DNA of 64,000 bases. Origin: Cupriavidus respiraculi (lineage in GTDB: Bacteria; Pseudomonadota; Gammaproteobacteria; Burkholderiales; Burkholderiaceae). Location: the NCBI RefSeq assembly GCF_914271545.1, contig NZ_CAJZAH010000002.1, positions 1,426,001 through 1,490,000 on the forward strand, read 5' to 3'. Below, piece by piece: positions 8,189 through 16,236 of the stretch; the first letter of the stretch is position 1; the number at the start of each line of letters is the position of its first letter. A program made the translations under genes and the position numbers. The notes under the pieces were generated by a model. The model had not been told where the DNA came from, did no database searches, and saw nothing but the letters and a program-made list of their open reading frames with translations.

Positions 8189-8833
8189 CTACATCTCGTC
8201 GACCGCCGTCGACGCCGTGACCGCGCCGCCCTCGCCGCCCTCGCGCTCCAGCGAGAAGCGGTCGCGCGTGGTCACGTAGAAGCTCGCGCCGAACCGCCCC
8301 ACCGGGAAGTAGTTCTGCAGCCGCACCCGCCAGCGCTCGGTGTCGATCAGTTCGTCGCGCGCATGCAGCCGGTGCACGCGGCCGATGAAGATGTGCCGGC
8401 TCGCGGTCTCCAGCGTCTCCCACAGCCGGCATTCGAAAGCGACCGGCGCCTCGGCGATACGGGGCGGCGCCACGAAGGTGCTGGCCACCGGCGTCAGGCC
8501 GAAGCGCGCCAGCTCGCTTTCGTCCGGCGGCAGGCGCTCGCCGCAGCGGTGCATCTTCTCCGCCATCGCTTCGTCGCTCAGGTGCACGACGAATTCGCCG
8601 GTGCGCGCGATATTGGCCGCGGTGTCCTTGAGTGCGCCGTCGCCCAGTCGGTTGATGCTGATCATCACGATGGGCGGCTCCTCGCCCAGCATGTTGAACA
8701 TCGAGAACGGCGCGGCGTTGACGGTGCCGCCGGCCGACAGCGTGGTGACCAGCGCGATCGGGCGCGGCACGATCAGGCTGGCCATCAGCTTGTAGCGCTG
8801 GTATTCGGTGATGGCGTCGAAGTCGATTTCCAT
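8189..8833 (-). CDS. Flavin reductase-like FMN-binding protein
   Basis: A 214-residue protein of the flavin reductase-like/DIM6-NTAB family. It starts with ITEYQRYKLMASLIVPRPIALVTTL and has the NAAPFSMFNMLGEEPPIV block typical of this FMN-binding split-barrel fold, followed by the KDTAANI and GEFVVHL segments. Members reduce or bind flavin, and some partner with monooxygenases, but no monooxygenase is present here. It is downstream of a GntR regulator and a polysaccharide deacetylase, all on the minus strand. The start at 8833 follows AGGACACC. The C-terminal tail (EGGEGGAVTASTAVDEM) is not conserved-looking. Confidence 0.85.
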   Translation of the reverse strand: MEIDFDAITEYQRYKLMASLIVPRPIALVTTLSAGGTVNAAPFSMFNMLGEEPPIVMISINRLGDGALKDTAANIARTGEFVVHLSDEAMAEKMHRCGERLPPDESELARFGLTPVASTFVAPPRIAEAPVAFECRLWETLETASRHIFIGRVHRLHARDELIDTERWRVRLQNYFPVGRFGASFYVTTRDRFSLEREGGEGGAVTASTAVDEM

Positions 8834-8868
8834 GGTGTCCTGAGGTCTTGCCGGGGTGGTGGGGCTGC

Positions 8869-9741
8869 TCAGCGCGCGTCGCGCCGCCCCGGCGGGGTCA
8901 ATCCCAGCATCTGCGCGAGGCTCTTCTCGCCCTGCATGCGGGAGGTTTCGATGCGCTCTTCGAGCTGGCGCAGATGCGCCTCCATGCGCGCCACCGCGCC
9001 GGCCGCGTCGCGGCGCTCGATGCAGTCGACGATCTCGGTGTGCTCGTCGTGCTCGCACGGCGCATGTCCCGGCGGCTCGTACAGCCCGACGATCAGCGAG
9101 CAGCGCGACACCAGCTCGGTCAGGTAGCGCTGCAGCACCGGATTGCGCGCCAGCGCGGCGATGCGCAGATGGAAGCCGCTGGCGAGCCGCGCCCACGAGG
9201 GCTGGTCGAAGCGGTGCATGGCCTCGTGCTCCTCGGCCAGCTGGCGGCGCAGCACGCGCACGTCGGCGGCGGTCGCGCGCTGCACCGCGAGCTCGACCAG
9301 CACGCGCTCCATCGCGCGGCGCGCCTCGAAGATCTGCCCGGTCTCCTCGGGCGTGGGTTCGGCGATGACCGCGCCCTTGTTCGGGCGCAGCGCCACGATC
9401 CCGTCGTGCGCGAGCTTCTCCAGCACCCGGCGCACCACCGCGCGGCCCACGCCGAACAGCTGGCACAGCTCCGGCTCGGGCAACTTGGTGCCGGGGGTCA
9501 GGCGATGGTTCAGCACGCCGTCGAACACGGCCCGGTAGATGCGCGCATCGGCGTCGCTGCCCGCGCCGTCGTGCTCGCGCACCGCGCTGGCGAGCGTGTC
9601 GGCGGCGGGGGCGGCGCGCTTGTCGCGTGCGGTCTTGTCCGGGGCGGTCTTGTGGCGTGCCGGCTGGGCATCGTTGGCCTTCGCGGCGGCACTGGAGGCG
9701 GCTTTCGGCGGCATGGCGTCGGGCAGGAAATGGACGGCCAT
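8869..9741 (-). CDS. GntR family regulator, FCD domain
   Basis: A 290-residue regulator. After a basic, Ala/Lys/Thr-rich leader of about 60 residues comes the GntR winged helix: IYRAVFDGVLNHRLTPGTKL, PEPELCQLFGVGRAVVRRVLE and the wing LRPNKGAVIAE. The C-terminal FCD ligand-binding domain has the Asp/His metal-site pattern (FHLRIAALARNPVL, HDEHTEIVDCIERRDAAGAV). It ends 35 bases before the flavin reductase start and begins 4 bases after the deacetylase stop, so the three form one unit. The divergent ABC transporter at 11048 is a plausible second target. The unusual leader could mean a later true start near residue 60. Confidence 0.9.
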   Translation of the reverse strand: MAVHFLPDAMPPKAASSAAAKANDAQPARHKTAPDKTARDKRAAPAADTLASAVREHDGAGSDADARIYRAVFDGVLNHRLTPGTKLPEPELCQLFGVGRAVVRRVLEKLAHDGIVALRPNKGAVIAEPTPEETGQIFEARRAMERVLVELAVQRATAADVRVLRRQLAEEHEAMHRFDQPSWARLASGFHLRIAALARNPVLQRYLTELVSRCSLIVGLYEPPGHAPCEHDEHTEIVDCIERRDAAGAVARMEAHLRQLEERIETSRMQGEKSLAQMLGLTPPGRRDAR

Positions 9742-9745
9742 GATG

Positions 9746-10777
9746 TTAGCGCGAAGCGGTGGCGGTGACCGCGGCCGGCGGCATGGCCGGTTGCGCGGGA
9801 TGGGCCCCGGACGCCGGCAGCGGCGCCACGCGCTCCATATGCGTGCAGATCTCGCCCGGCGTGGTGAACCACACCCGGCCGGCGTCGCGTTCCGCCGCGA
9901 TATGCGCCAGCGCCCGGCGCAGATGGCGCAGGCGGTATGGCTGGCCGACCAGATAGGGATGCAGCGCGATGCCCATCACCAGCGGCTGCACGCGCGGTCC
10001 TTCCGGTCGGGATCGGTACGCCTGCGCGAGCATCTCGTCGCACTGGTCGATGATCATGTCGGCGAAGTCGCGGCCATCGAGCTGGCGGCCGATGATCATC
10101 GGAATGTCGTTCAGCTCCTGCGGATACGGAATCGACCACAGCGGGCCGCCGCGCGTGTCCATGCGCACCGGCCGGTCGTCGTGGCACCAGTTCAGCGTGT
10201 AGCGGTAGCCCGTTTCCGCCAGCAGGTCCGGCGTCAGCATGGTTTCGGAGATCCATGGCGAGAGCCAGCCGGCCGGCGCGGTGCCCGCGTGCGCGGCGAT
10301 GCGGTCGCGGCAATGGATCAGCAGCGCGCGCTCGCCGGCCTCGTCGTACTCGCTCTGGCGCCGCGCATTGGTATGGCCGTGGCCGATGAGCTCGTCGCCG
10401 CGCGCGAGGCAGGCATCGAGCAGCTCGGGGCAATGATCGTACAGCGCCGTGTTCAGCAGCACGCCGGCGGGCATGCGCATCTCGTCGAACAGTTCCAGGC
10501 AGCGCCACGCGCCGACACGGTTGCCATATTCGCGCCAGCTGTAGTTGAGCACGTCCGGCTGCGGCGAGACCGGCCCCAGGTTCGCCCCCAGGCCCTCGCC
10601 GAAGGCGAAGTGCTCCACGTTGAAGCCGAGGTAGACGGCCAGGCCCGCGCCATTCGGCCAGGCGTAGTCGTCGGCGTCGGTGATGGGACGGTACGGAAAG
10701 CGTCCGTGCGAGCGCAGCGGGCCGAACACCGGCTCGGTGCTGTTGGCGTGAGGGGGAACGATCTTGACGTCGGTCAT
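9746..10777 (-). CDS. Polysaccharide deacetylase-family hydrolase (PuuE-like)
   Basis: A 343-residue protein of the NodB/polysaccharide deacetylase superfamily, closest in look to PuuE-type allantoinases and related amide hydrolases and not to chitin deacetylases. Supporting segments are NYSWREYGNRVGAWRCLELFDE, GHGHTN as metal-binding loop, GWLSPWISETMLTPDLLAETGYRY, and the C-terminal ALHPYLVGQPYRLRHLRRAL. No signal peptide is seen, which fits a cytoplasmic catabolic enzyme. Start at 10777 is the first ATG giving the compact N-terminus MTDVKIVPPHANS. It is divergent from a branched-chain-type ABC transporter, which may import its substrate. The substrate, perhaps a ureide or cyclic amide, is not determined. 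Confidence 0.8.
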   Translation of the reverse strand: MTDVKIVPPHANSTEPVFGPLRSHGRFPYRPITDADDYAWPNGAGLAVYLGFNVEHFAFGEGLGANLGPVSPQPDVLNYSWREYGNRVGAWRCLELFDEMRMPAGVLLNTALYDHCPELLDACLARGDELIGHGHTNARRQSEYDEAGERALLIHCRDRIAAHAGTAPAGWLSPWISETMLTPDLLAETGYRYTLNWCHDDRPVRMDTRGGPLWSIPYPQELNDIPMIIGRQLDGRDFADMIIDQCDEMLAQAYRSRPEGPRVQPLVMGIALHPYLVGQPYRLRHLRRALAHIAAERDAGRVWFTTPGEICTHMERVAPLPASGAHPAQPAMPPAAVTATASR

Positions 10778-10936
10778 CGTGGCGAGGGTTCGGCGCGTGG
10801 CGCGGTTCGGCAATGCACGGGATGGGGCAACGCGCCCCGCTTTGGCGCCGCCGCGCACCGGCTTCGGGCGTGCGGCTGCATGGCGCGTTCGTCTGCATGC
10901 ATGGCGAAGGATCGTTCGCAAGACACGTACCAGATC

Positions 10937-10950
10937 GTCTACATATAGGC
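10937..10950. promoter_or_regulatory. Candidate GntR operator between deacetylase and ABC genes
   Basis: GTCTACATATAGGC is an imperfect palindrome (GTCTA and TAGGC arms around CATA, one mismatch). It lies in the 270-base divergent gap between the deacetylase and the ABC binding protein and has the size and AT-rich centre typical of FCD-type GntR operators. There is no experimental or comparative support in the window. Confidence 0.25.
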
Positions 10951-11047
10951 AGTCGGATCGCATCGTGCTGCGGGTCCGTGGTGTCGACGGATGGCACAGC
11001 TCTTGCGAGCCATAGCAGCAACTTCCTCGCACACCCGGAGATTCGCC

Positions 11048-12235
11048 ATGACCCAGATGTCCCGCCGTACCCTGCTGGCCACCGCGGCCGCCCTCTTCGC
11101 GGCGGCGGCCCTGCCCGCCGTGCCCGCGATGGCGGCGGACACCATCAAGATCGGCCTGGTCACCGCACTGTCGGGCCAGTCGGCGCGCGCGGGCGACGCC
11201 ATCACGCGCGGCATGACGGTCGCCATCGACGAGATCAATGCCAAGGGCGGCCTGCTCGGCGGCCGCAAGCTGGAGCTGGTGCGTCGCGACGACGAGGGCA
11301 ATCCGGCCAAGGGCGTGCTGGCCGCGCGCGAGCTGATCTACAAGGAGAAGGTCGCGGTACTGTTCGGCGGCCTGGACACGCCGGTCTCGATGGCCATCGT
11401 GCCGATCGCCAACCAGGAGAAGGTGCCGTTCATGGGTCCGTGGGCGGCCGGCACGCCGATCACCCGCAACGGCGCCAATCCCAACTACGTGTTCCGCGTC
11501 TCGGCGGTGGACGAGGTCGTGGACAAGGCCATGCTGCAGTACGCGCAGAAGACCTTCGGCGCGAGCAAGCCGGGCCTGATCCTGGTCAACAACCCATGGG
11601 GCGAGTCGAACGAGAAGGGCATCGTCGCCGCGCTGACCGCCAAGGGCATGAAACCGGCGGGCATCGAGAAGTTCGAGGGCAACGATGTGGACATCACCCC
11701 GCAGCTGGGCCGGCTCAAGGCGGCGGGCTCGGACGTGCTGCTGATGGTGGGCAACGTCGGCCCGTCGGCGCAGGTCGTCAAGTCGCTGGACCGCATGGGC
11801 TGGAAGGTGCCCATCGTGTCGCACTGGGGCCCGGCGGGTGGCCGCTTCACGGAGTTGGCGGGACCGAACGCGAAGAACGTCCATTTCGTGCAGACGTACA
11901 GCTTCTTCGGCACGCCGTCGCCGGTCGGCACGCGCGTGGTCAACGCCCTGAAGGCGCGCTACAGCGACGTCAAGGGACCGGACGACATCACGCCCGCGGT
12001 CGGCGTGGCCAACGCCTACGACGCCACGCATCTGGCCGCGCTGGCCATCGCGCGCGCCGGCTCCACCAAGGGCGACGCGGTGCGCGAGGGCTTCTACAAG
12101 ATCGATCGCTACGAAGGGCTGATCAAGACCTACGTGAAACCGTTCACGCCGGACACGCATGACGCGCTGTCGGAAAACGACTATGTGTGGGCGCAGTTCA
12201 TCGACAACCGCATCGTGCCGGTGAACGGGAAGTAG
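11048..12235 (+). CDS. Branched-chain amino acid-type ABC substrate-binding protein
   Basis: A 395-residue periplasmic protein of the LivJ/LivK family. It has a signal peptide (SRRTLLATAAALFAAAALPA with cleavage after AMA) and then TIKIGLVTALSGQSARAGDAI, the family opening. NEKGIVAALTAKGMKPAG and the VGVANAYDATHLAALAIA region complete the periplasmic-binding fold. The Arg-Arg pair near the start could allow Tat export but is also common in Sec signals. GGAG lies 8 bases before the ATG at 11048. It supplies the permease and ATPase genes downstream, from which it is separated by a 127-bp REPIN-like element. The ligand is unknown; the divergent amide-hydrolase unit suggests a nitrogenous compound. 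Confidence 0.9.
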   Translation: MTQMSRRTLLATAAALFAAAALPAVPAMAADTIKIGLVTALSGQSARAGDAITRGMTVAIDEINAKGGLLGGRKLELVRRDDEGNPAKGVLAARELIYKEKVAVLFGGLDTPVSMAIVPIANQEKVPFMGPWAAGTPITRNGANPNYVFRVSAVDEVVDKAMLQYAQKTFGASKPGLILVNNPWGESNEKGIVAALTAKGMKPAGIEKFEGNDVDITPQLGRLKAAGSDVLLMVGNVGPSAQVVKSLDRMGWKVPIVSHWGPAGGRFTELAGPNAKNVHFVQTYSFFGTPSPVGTRVVNALKARYSDVKGPDDITPAVGVANAYDATHLAALAIARAGSTKGDAVREGFYKIDRYEGLIKTYVKPFTPDTHDALSENDYVWAQFIDNRIVPVNGK

Positions 12236-12267
12236 TTGGTTTGCGTGCGGGCCGGCGGGCTTCGGCT

Positions 12268-12394
12268 GGCGGTCACCCTCACCCCCGGCCCCTCTCCCGC
12301 GGGCGGGAGAGGGCGCGAACCGATGGCGTTTGATGTGTCGCGTGTGTTCTCCCCTCTCCCGCCCGCGGGAGAGGGGAGGGGTGAGGGTAAAGGC
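12268..12394. repeat. REPIN/MITE-like palindromic element inside an ABC operon
   Basis: This element fills most of the gap between the binding-protein and permease genes. It starts with GGCGGTCACCCTCACCCCCG, identical to the start of the element at 55141, contains two CTCTCCCGC/GCGGGAGAG hairpins separated by about 40 bases, and ends with a decayed inverted copy (GGGGTGAGGGTAAAGGCC). Two inverted REP hairpins joined by a spacer is the REPIN layout. Placement between binding-protein and membrane genes recalls REP elements that stabilise upstream mRNA in other operons. Confidence 0.8.
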
Positions 12395-12440
12395 CCGCGG
12401 AAGCCACCACCACCCGACCGAATGAAACAAGGAAAACACC

Positions 12441-13319
12441 ATGCTTTGGATATCGGCCCTGATCAGCGGCCTGGGCCTGGGCAGCATGTATGGGCTGATG
12501 GCGCTGGGTTTCCACATCACCTATACCGTCTCGGCCACCGTCAACTTCGCGCAGGGCAGCTCCATGATGCTGGGCGCCGTGCTGACCTATACCTTCGCGC
12601 AGACGCTGGGCTGGCCGATGGCGCTGGCGGTGCTGCTCGCGCTGGCGCTGTGCGCGCTGTACGGGCTGGCCGTCGAATTCCTCGCGGTGCGGCCCTTTGC
12701 CAGCCGCAATTCCAATGCGTGGCTGATGGCCACCGTGGCGCTGGGCATCGTGCTCGACAACGTCGTGATGCTGACCTTCGGCACCGAGCCGCGCAGCCTG
12801 CCGTCGCCGCTGGCGGTGTCGTCGGTGCAGATCGGCGACACCGGCGTGGGCGTCTATCCGCTGCAGCTGCTGATTCCCGTCGTGGGCCTGGCGCTGGCCG
12901 CGCTGCTGCACCTGGTGCTGCGCAAGTCGCGCTGGGGCGTGGCCATGCTCGCCGTGGTGCAGAACCGCGATGCGGCGCGGCTGATGGCCATTCCGATCCG
13001 CCGCACCATCGCGGTCGCGTTCGCGCTGTCGACGCTGCTGGCCGGCATCGCCGGCGTGCTGATCGCGCCGCTGTTCAACGTGCAGTCCGACATGGGCACG
13101 GTGTTCGGGCTCAAGGCGTTCGCCGTGGCGATTCTGGGCGGCCTGTCCAGCGCCTGGGGCGTGATGATCGCCGGCCTGATCTTCGGCATGGTCGAGGCGC
13201 TGGTCACCGCGTCGCTCGGCTCGAGCTACACCCAGATCATCACCTTCGCGCTGGTCATCGTGCTGCTGGCGCTGCGGCCTGACGGTCTTTTCGGGCGCGC
13301 GGAGGTGCGCAAGGTATGA
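12441..13319 (+). CDS. livH: ABC permease, LivH family
   Basis: A 292-residue inner-membrane permease of the branched-chain amino acid ABC family. It opens with ISGLGLGSMYGLMALGFHIT and has the characteristic ATVNFAQGSSMMLGA loop, about eight hydrophobic helices, and the LKAFAVAILGGLSSAWGVM segment that contains the coupling region. AAGGA precedes the ATG. Its stop overlaps the start of the LivM-G-F fusion by 4 bases (ATGA), so the two are translationally coupled. It forms the transmembrane pore with the LivM part of the next protein. Confidence 0.92.
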   Translation: MLWISALISGLGLGSMYGLMALGFHITYTVSATVNFAQGSSMMLGAVLTYTFAQTLGWPMALAVLLALALCALYGLAVEFLAVRPFASRNSNAWLMATVALGIVLDNVVMLTFGTEPRSLPSPLAVSSVQIGDTGVGVYPLQLLIPVVGLALAALLHLVLRKSRWGVAMLAVVQNRDAARLMAIPIRRTIAVAFALSTLLAGIAGVLIAPLFNVQSDMGTVFGLKAFAVAILGGLSSAWGVMIAGLIFGMVEALVTASLGSSYTQIITFALVIVLLALRPDGLFGRAEVRKV

Positions 13320-15925
13320 ACGATTCCACGTTGCTCGCCAACATCATCAAGAACGCCACCGCCGCGCCACCGGCCGCCGGCCGCCGCCATGCGCCCACGC
13401 TGCTGGGCATGGGCACGCCGCTGCAGGTGGGCGTGCTGACGCTCGCGCTGCTGGCGGCCGCGGCCGCGGCGCTGTGGGTGAACGGCTACTTCGTCTTCGT
13501 GATCGCCGGCGTCGCCATGCTGGCGATCTGCGGCGTGGGCCTGAACCTGCTGCTCGGGCTGACCGGGCAGGTCTCGTTCGGCCATGTCGGCTTCTACGCC
13601 ATCGGCGCGTATGCCGTCGCCATCCTGACCGGCCAGGCCGGCTGGAGCTTCTGGGCCGCCTGGCCGGTCGGCGCGCTGATCGCCGCGGCCACCGGCGCGC
13701 TGCTCGCGTTGCCGGCGCTCCGCGTGAAGGGCCCGGGTCTGGCGATGGTCACGATCGCCTTCGGCTTCATCGTCGAGCACGGCGCAGTCGAATGGCGCGC
13801 GCTGACCGGCGGCCAGAACGGCCTGATGGGCTTTCCGCAACCGGCGCTGCCCGGCGTGGACGGCGGCGAGCGCGCGCTGGCGCTGATCGCCATCGCGGTG
13901 CTGGCGGTGGCGCTGGCCGCGTATGCGCGCGTCTCGCGTGGCAGCTGGGGCGCCGCCATGCGCGCGGTGCGCGACAGCGAAACGGCCGCCGCGTCGATCG
14001 GCATCGACCCGCTGCGCGTCAAGACCGTGGCGTTCGCGGTGTCGGCCGCGCTCGCGGGCCTCGCCGGCGGCCTGTTCGCGCCGCTGCAGGGCATGGTCAC
14101 GCCGGGCATGTTCTCGTTCCTGCAATCGATCCTGTTCGTGCTGGTGGTGATCGTGGGCGGCGCCGGCACCGTCGCCGGCCCGCTGGTCGGCGCGGTGGTG
14201 GTTGGCCTGCTGCCGGAGCTGCTGTCCAGCCTGGAGAACCTGCGCCTGCTGTTCTTCGGCGGCCTGCTGCTGCTGGTGCTGTGGGTGGCCCCGGAAGGCA
14301 TGGTGGGCGTGGTCACGCGCCTGTTCGCCCGGCGCGCCGCCGCCGCCGCGCCCGCGGGCCAGCCGGACGCCGTCTTCGCGCAACCGGAGCTTGCGCCGCT
14401 GCCGCAGGCCGCGCGGCGCGGCCTGACGGCCTCCGGTCTCACCATGGTCTTCGGCGGCGTGCGCGCGGTGGACAGCCTGTCCTTCACGCTGCCGCCCGGC
14501 GCCGTCACCAGCCTGATCGGCCCCAACGGCGCGGGCAAGTCCACCGTGCTCAACATGCTGTCGGGCTTCTACCAGCCGCAGGCCGGCACGCGCCGGCTCG
14601 GCGCGGACGACATTGCCGCGCGCGGGGCCTGCGACAGCGCCCGCCGCGGCATCGCTCGCACCTACCAGACCTCGCAGCTGTTCGGCGGCATGAGCGCCGC
14701 CGACAACGTGGCGATCGCGCTCTCGCGCGGCCGGCTGGGCCCGCTGCTGGGCATCTCGGGCTTCACCGCTCCCGCGGTGCGCGCCCAGGCCGTGGCGCTG
14801 CTGCGCGGCTGCGGCTATCACGGCGATCCGCAGGCCCGCGCCGCGGACCTCGCGCACGTGGACCGGCGCCTGGTCGAGATCGCACGCGCGCTGGCCACGC
14901 AGCCCGCGGTGCTGCTGCTGGACGAGCCCGCGGCGGGCCTGTCGCGCGAAGACAAGGCGCGGCTCGGCGCGCTGCTGCGGCGCATCGCCGCCAGCGGCGT
15001 CGCGGTCGGACTCGTCGAACACGACATGTCGCTGGTGATGGAGGTCTCCGACGGCATCGTGGTGATCGACGCGGGGCAGCATCTGGCCACCGGCACGCCG
15101 GCCGCCGTGCGGGCCGATCCGCAGGTACGGCGCGCCTACCTGGGCGAGGCCGGCGAACAGGTGGCCGCGCGCACGGAAGGCCGCGCCGCCGCGAACGGTC
15201 ATGCGCAGGAAGTGCTGGGAGTGGGCGCGCTGACGGCGGGCTATGGCGCCGCCCCCGTGCTGCACGGCGTTTCGCTGCAGGTACGCGAGGGCGAGATGGT
15301 GGCGCTGCTGGGCGCCAATGGCGCCGGCAAGTCGACGCTGATGCGCGCGCTCGCCGGGCTGCACCGCCCGGTGCAGGGCGGCATCACGTTCAACGGCACC
15401 GATCTCGCCGGACTGGATGCCGCGCGCATCGCGGCCATGGGCATGGTGCTGGTGCCCGAAGGCAGGCAGGTGTTCCCCGAACTGTCCGTGCTGGACAACC
15501 TGCGGTTGGGCGCCTTTCCCTCGGGCCGGCTGCCGCGCGCGGAGGTGATGCGGCGCGTCGAGGTCATGTTCGCGCGCTTTCCTCGCCTGCGCGAGCGGCA
15601 GCACCAGCGCGCGGGGCTGTTGTCCGGCGGCGAGCAGCAGATGCTGGCGGTGGCGCGCGGCCTGATGTCGAACCCGCGCGTGCTGCTGCTGGACGAGCCG
15701 TCGCTCGGCCTGGCGCCCAAGGTCATCGCGGACCTGTTCGCCTCGCTGGATCGCCTGCGCGCCGAGGACATCACCATCGTGCTCGTGGACCAGATGGCGG
15801 CGCTGGCGCTGGCGCTGGCCGACCGGGCTTATGTGCTGGAGGAAGGCCGCGTGGTGGCGAGCGGCGGCGCCGACGAACTGGCGCGCGATCCGGCGCTGGT
15901 GCAGGCGTATCTGGGCGGGGATTGA
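13316..15925 (+). CDS. Fused LivM permease-LivG ATPase-LivF ATPase
   Basis: One 869-residue protein replaces three usual subunits. Residues about 35-340 are a LivM permease (NLLLGLTGQVSFGHVGFYAI, VKGPGLAMVTIAFGFIVEH). Residues 368-610 are a LivG-type ATPase with Walker A GPNGAGKST (402-410) and Walker B LLLDEP (about 532-537). Residues 633-866 are a LivF-type ATPase with Walker A GANGAGKST (666-674), signature LSGGEQQ (769-775) and Walker B LLLDEP. In the first ATPase the signature position reads DLAHVDRRL (511-519), lacking the conserved glycine of LSGGQ, so that composite site may be degenerate. The linkers are Ala/Pro-rich. No frameshift is needed for the fusion. It acts with LivH and the binding protein upstream. 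Confidence 0.93.
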   Translation: MNDSTLLANIIKNATAAPPAAGRRHAPTLLGMGTPLQVGVLTLALLAAAAAALWVNGYFVFVIAGVAMLAICGVGLNLLLGLTGQVSFGHVGFYAIGAYAVAILTGQAGWSFWAAWPVGALIAAATGALLALPALRVKGPGLAMVTIAFGFIVEHGAVEWRALTGGQNGLMGFPQPALPGVDGGERALALIAIAVLAVALAAYARVSRGSWGAAMRAVRDSETAAASIGIDPLRVKTVAFAVSAALAGLAGGLFAPLQGMVTPGMFSFLQSILFVLVVIVGGAGTVAGPLVGAVVVGLLPELLSSLENLRLLFFGGLLLLVLWVAPEGMVGVVTRLFARRAAAAAPAGQPDAVFAQPELAPLPQAARRGLTASGLTMVFGGVRAVDSLSFTLPPGAVTSLIGPNGAGKSTVLNMLSGFYQPQAGTRRLGADDIAARGACDSARRGIARTYQTSQLFGGMSAADNVAIALSRGRLGPLLGISGFTAPAVRAQAVALLRGCGYHGDPQARAADLAHVDRRLVEIARALATQPAVLLLDEPAAGLSREDKARLGALLRRIAASGVAVGLVEHDMSLVMEVSDGIVVIDAGQHLATGTPAAVRADPQVRRAYLGEAGEQVAARTEGRAAANGHAQEVLGVGALTAGYGAAPVLHGVSLQVREGEMVALLGANGAGKSTLMRALAGLHRPVQGGITFNGTDLAGLDAARIAAMGMVLVPEGRQVFPELSVLDNLRLGAFPSGRLPRAEVMRRVEVMFARFPRLRERQHQRAGLLSGGEQQMLAVARGLMSNPRVLLLDEPSLGLAPKVIADLFASLDRLRAEDITIVLVDQMAALALALADRAYVLEEGRVVASGGADELARDPALVQAYLGGD

Positions 15926-15930
15926 AGCGG

Positions 15931-15984
15931 CCGAGGTCTTCAGGCGCCGAGGTCTTCAGGCGCCGAGGTCTTCAGGCGCCGAGG
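15931..15984. repeat. 16-bp tandem repeat, 3.4 copies
   Basis: CCGAGGTCTTCAGGCG is repeated three times without change at 15931-15946, 15947-15962 and 15963-15978, with a fourth partial copy to 15984. It lies just after the fusion gene stop and just downstream of tRNA-Cys on the minus strand. No coding role is apparent; such short arrays vary in copy number between strains. Confidence 0.9.
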
Positions 15985-15994
15985 CCGGGGAGAC

Positions 15995-16069
15995 TGGAGG
16001 CGGGGGAACGGAATCGAACCGTCGTGCACGGCTTTGCAGACCGTGGCATCACCACTCTGCCACCCCGCC
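15995..16069 (-). tRNA. tRNA-Cys (GCA)
   Basis: A 75-base tRNA on the minus strand with encoded CCA. The acceptor arms GGCGGGG and CCCCGCC pair fully and the discriminator is U, as expected for tRNA-Cys. The D-arm carries GGCAGAGTGG, the anticodon loop reads CTGCAAA with anticodon GCA (plus-strand 16035-16037), and the T-arm contains GGTTCGATTCC. It lies between the ABC fusion gene and the divergent sbcD. Confidence 0.96.
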
Positions 16070-16236
16070 AGTCATGCCGGGCGAGCCACCCTTGCGGGCG
16101 TTCTCGTCGGCGCGGGCCGCAGTGTAGCCGCATTCCGCGATTCGTGCACGGCGCCGCGCCGGGCGCGGCGCCACCGCTGCCCGGCTTGCCCCGCGATCTC
16201 TGCTATCGTCACGCCTGTTCTCCACAGGCATGACGC

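Noticed and set aside
12268-12394. Intrinsic terminator or CRISPR-like array
   Set aside because: Only two hairpins with unlike spacer and no T run; the similar element at 55141 shows it is a dispersed repeat.
10778-12520. Upstream extension of the deacetylase frame on the minus strand
   Set aside because: Antisense to the ABC binding-protein gene, rich in His/Arg/Gln as expected of a shadow frame.
13474-16233. Long open frame parallel to the LivM-G-F fusion
   Set aside because: Arg/Gly/Ala-rich shadow of high-GC coding DNA; no family motifs, while the +1-shifted frame has complete permease and ATPase domains.
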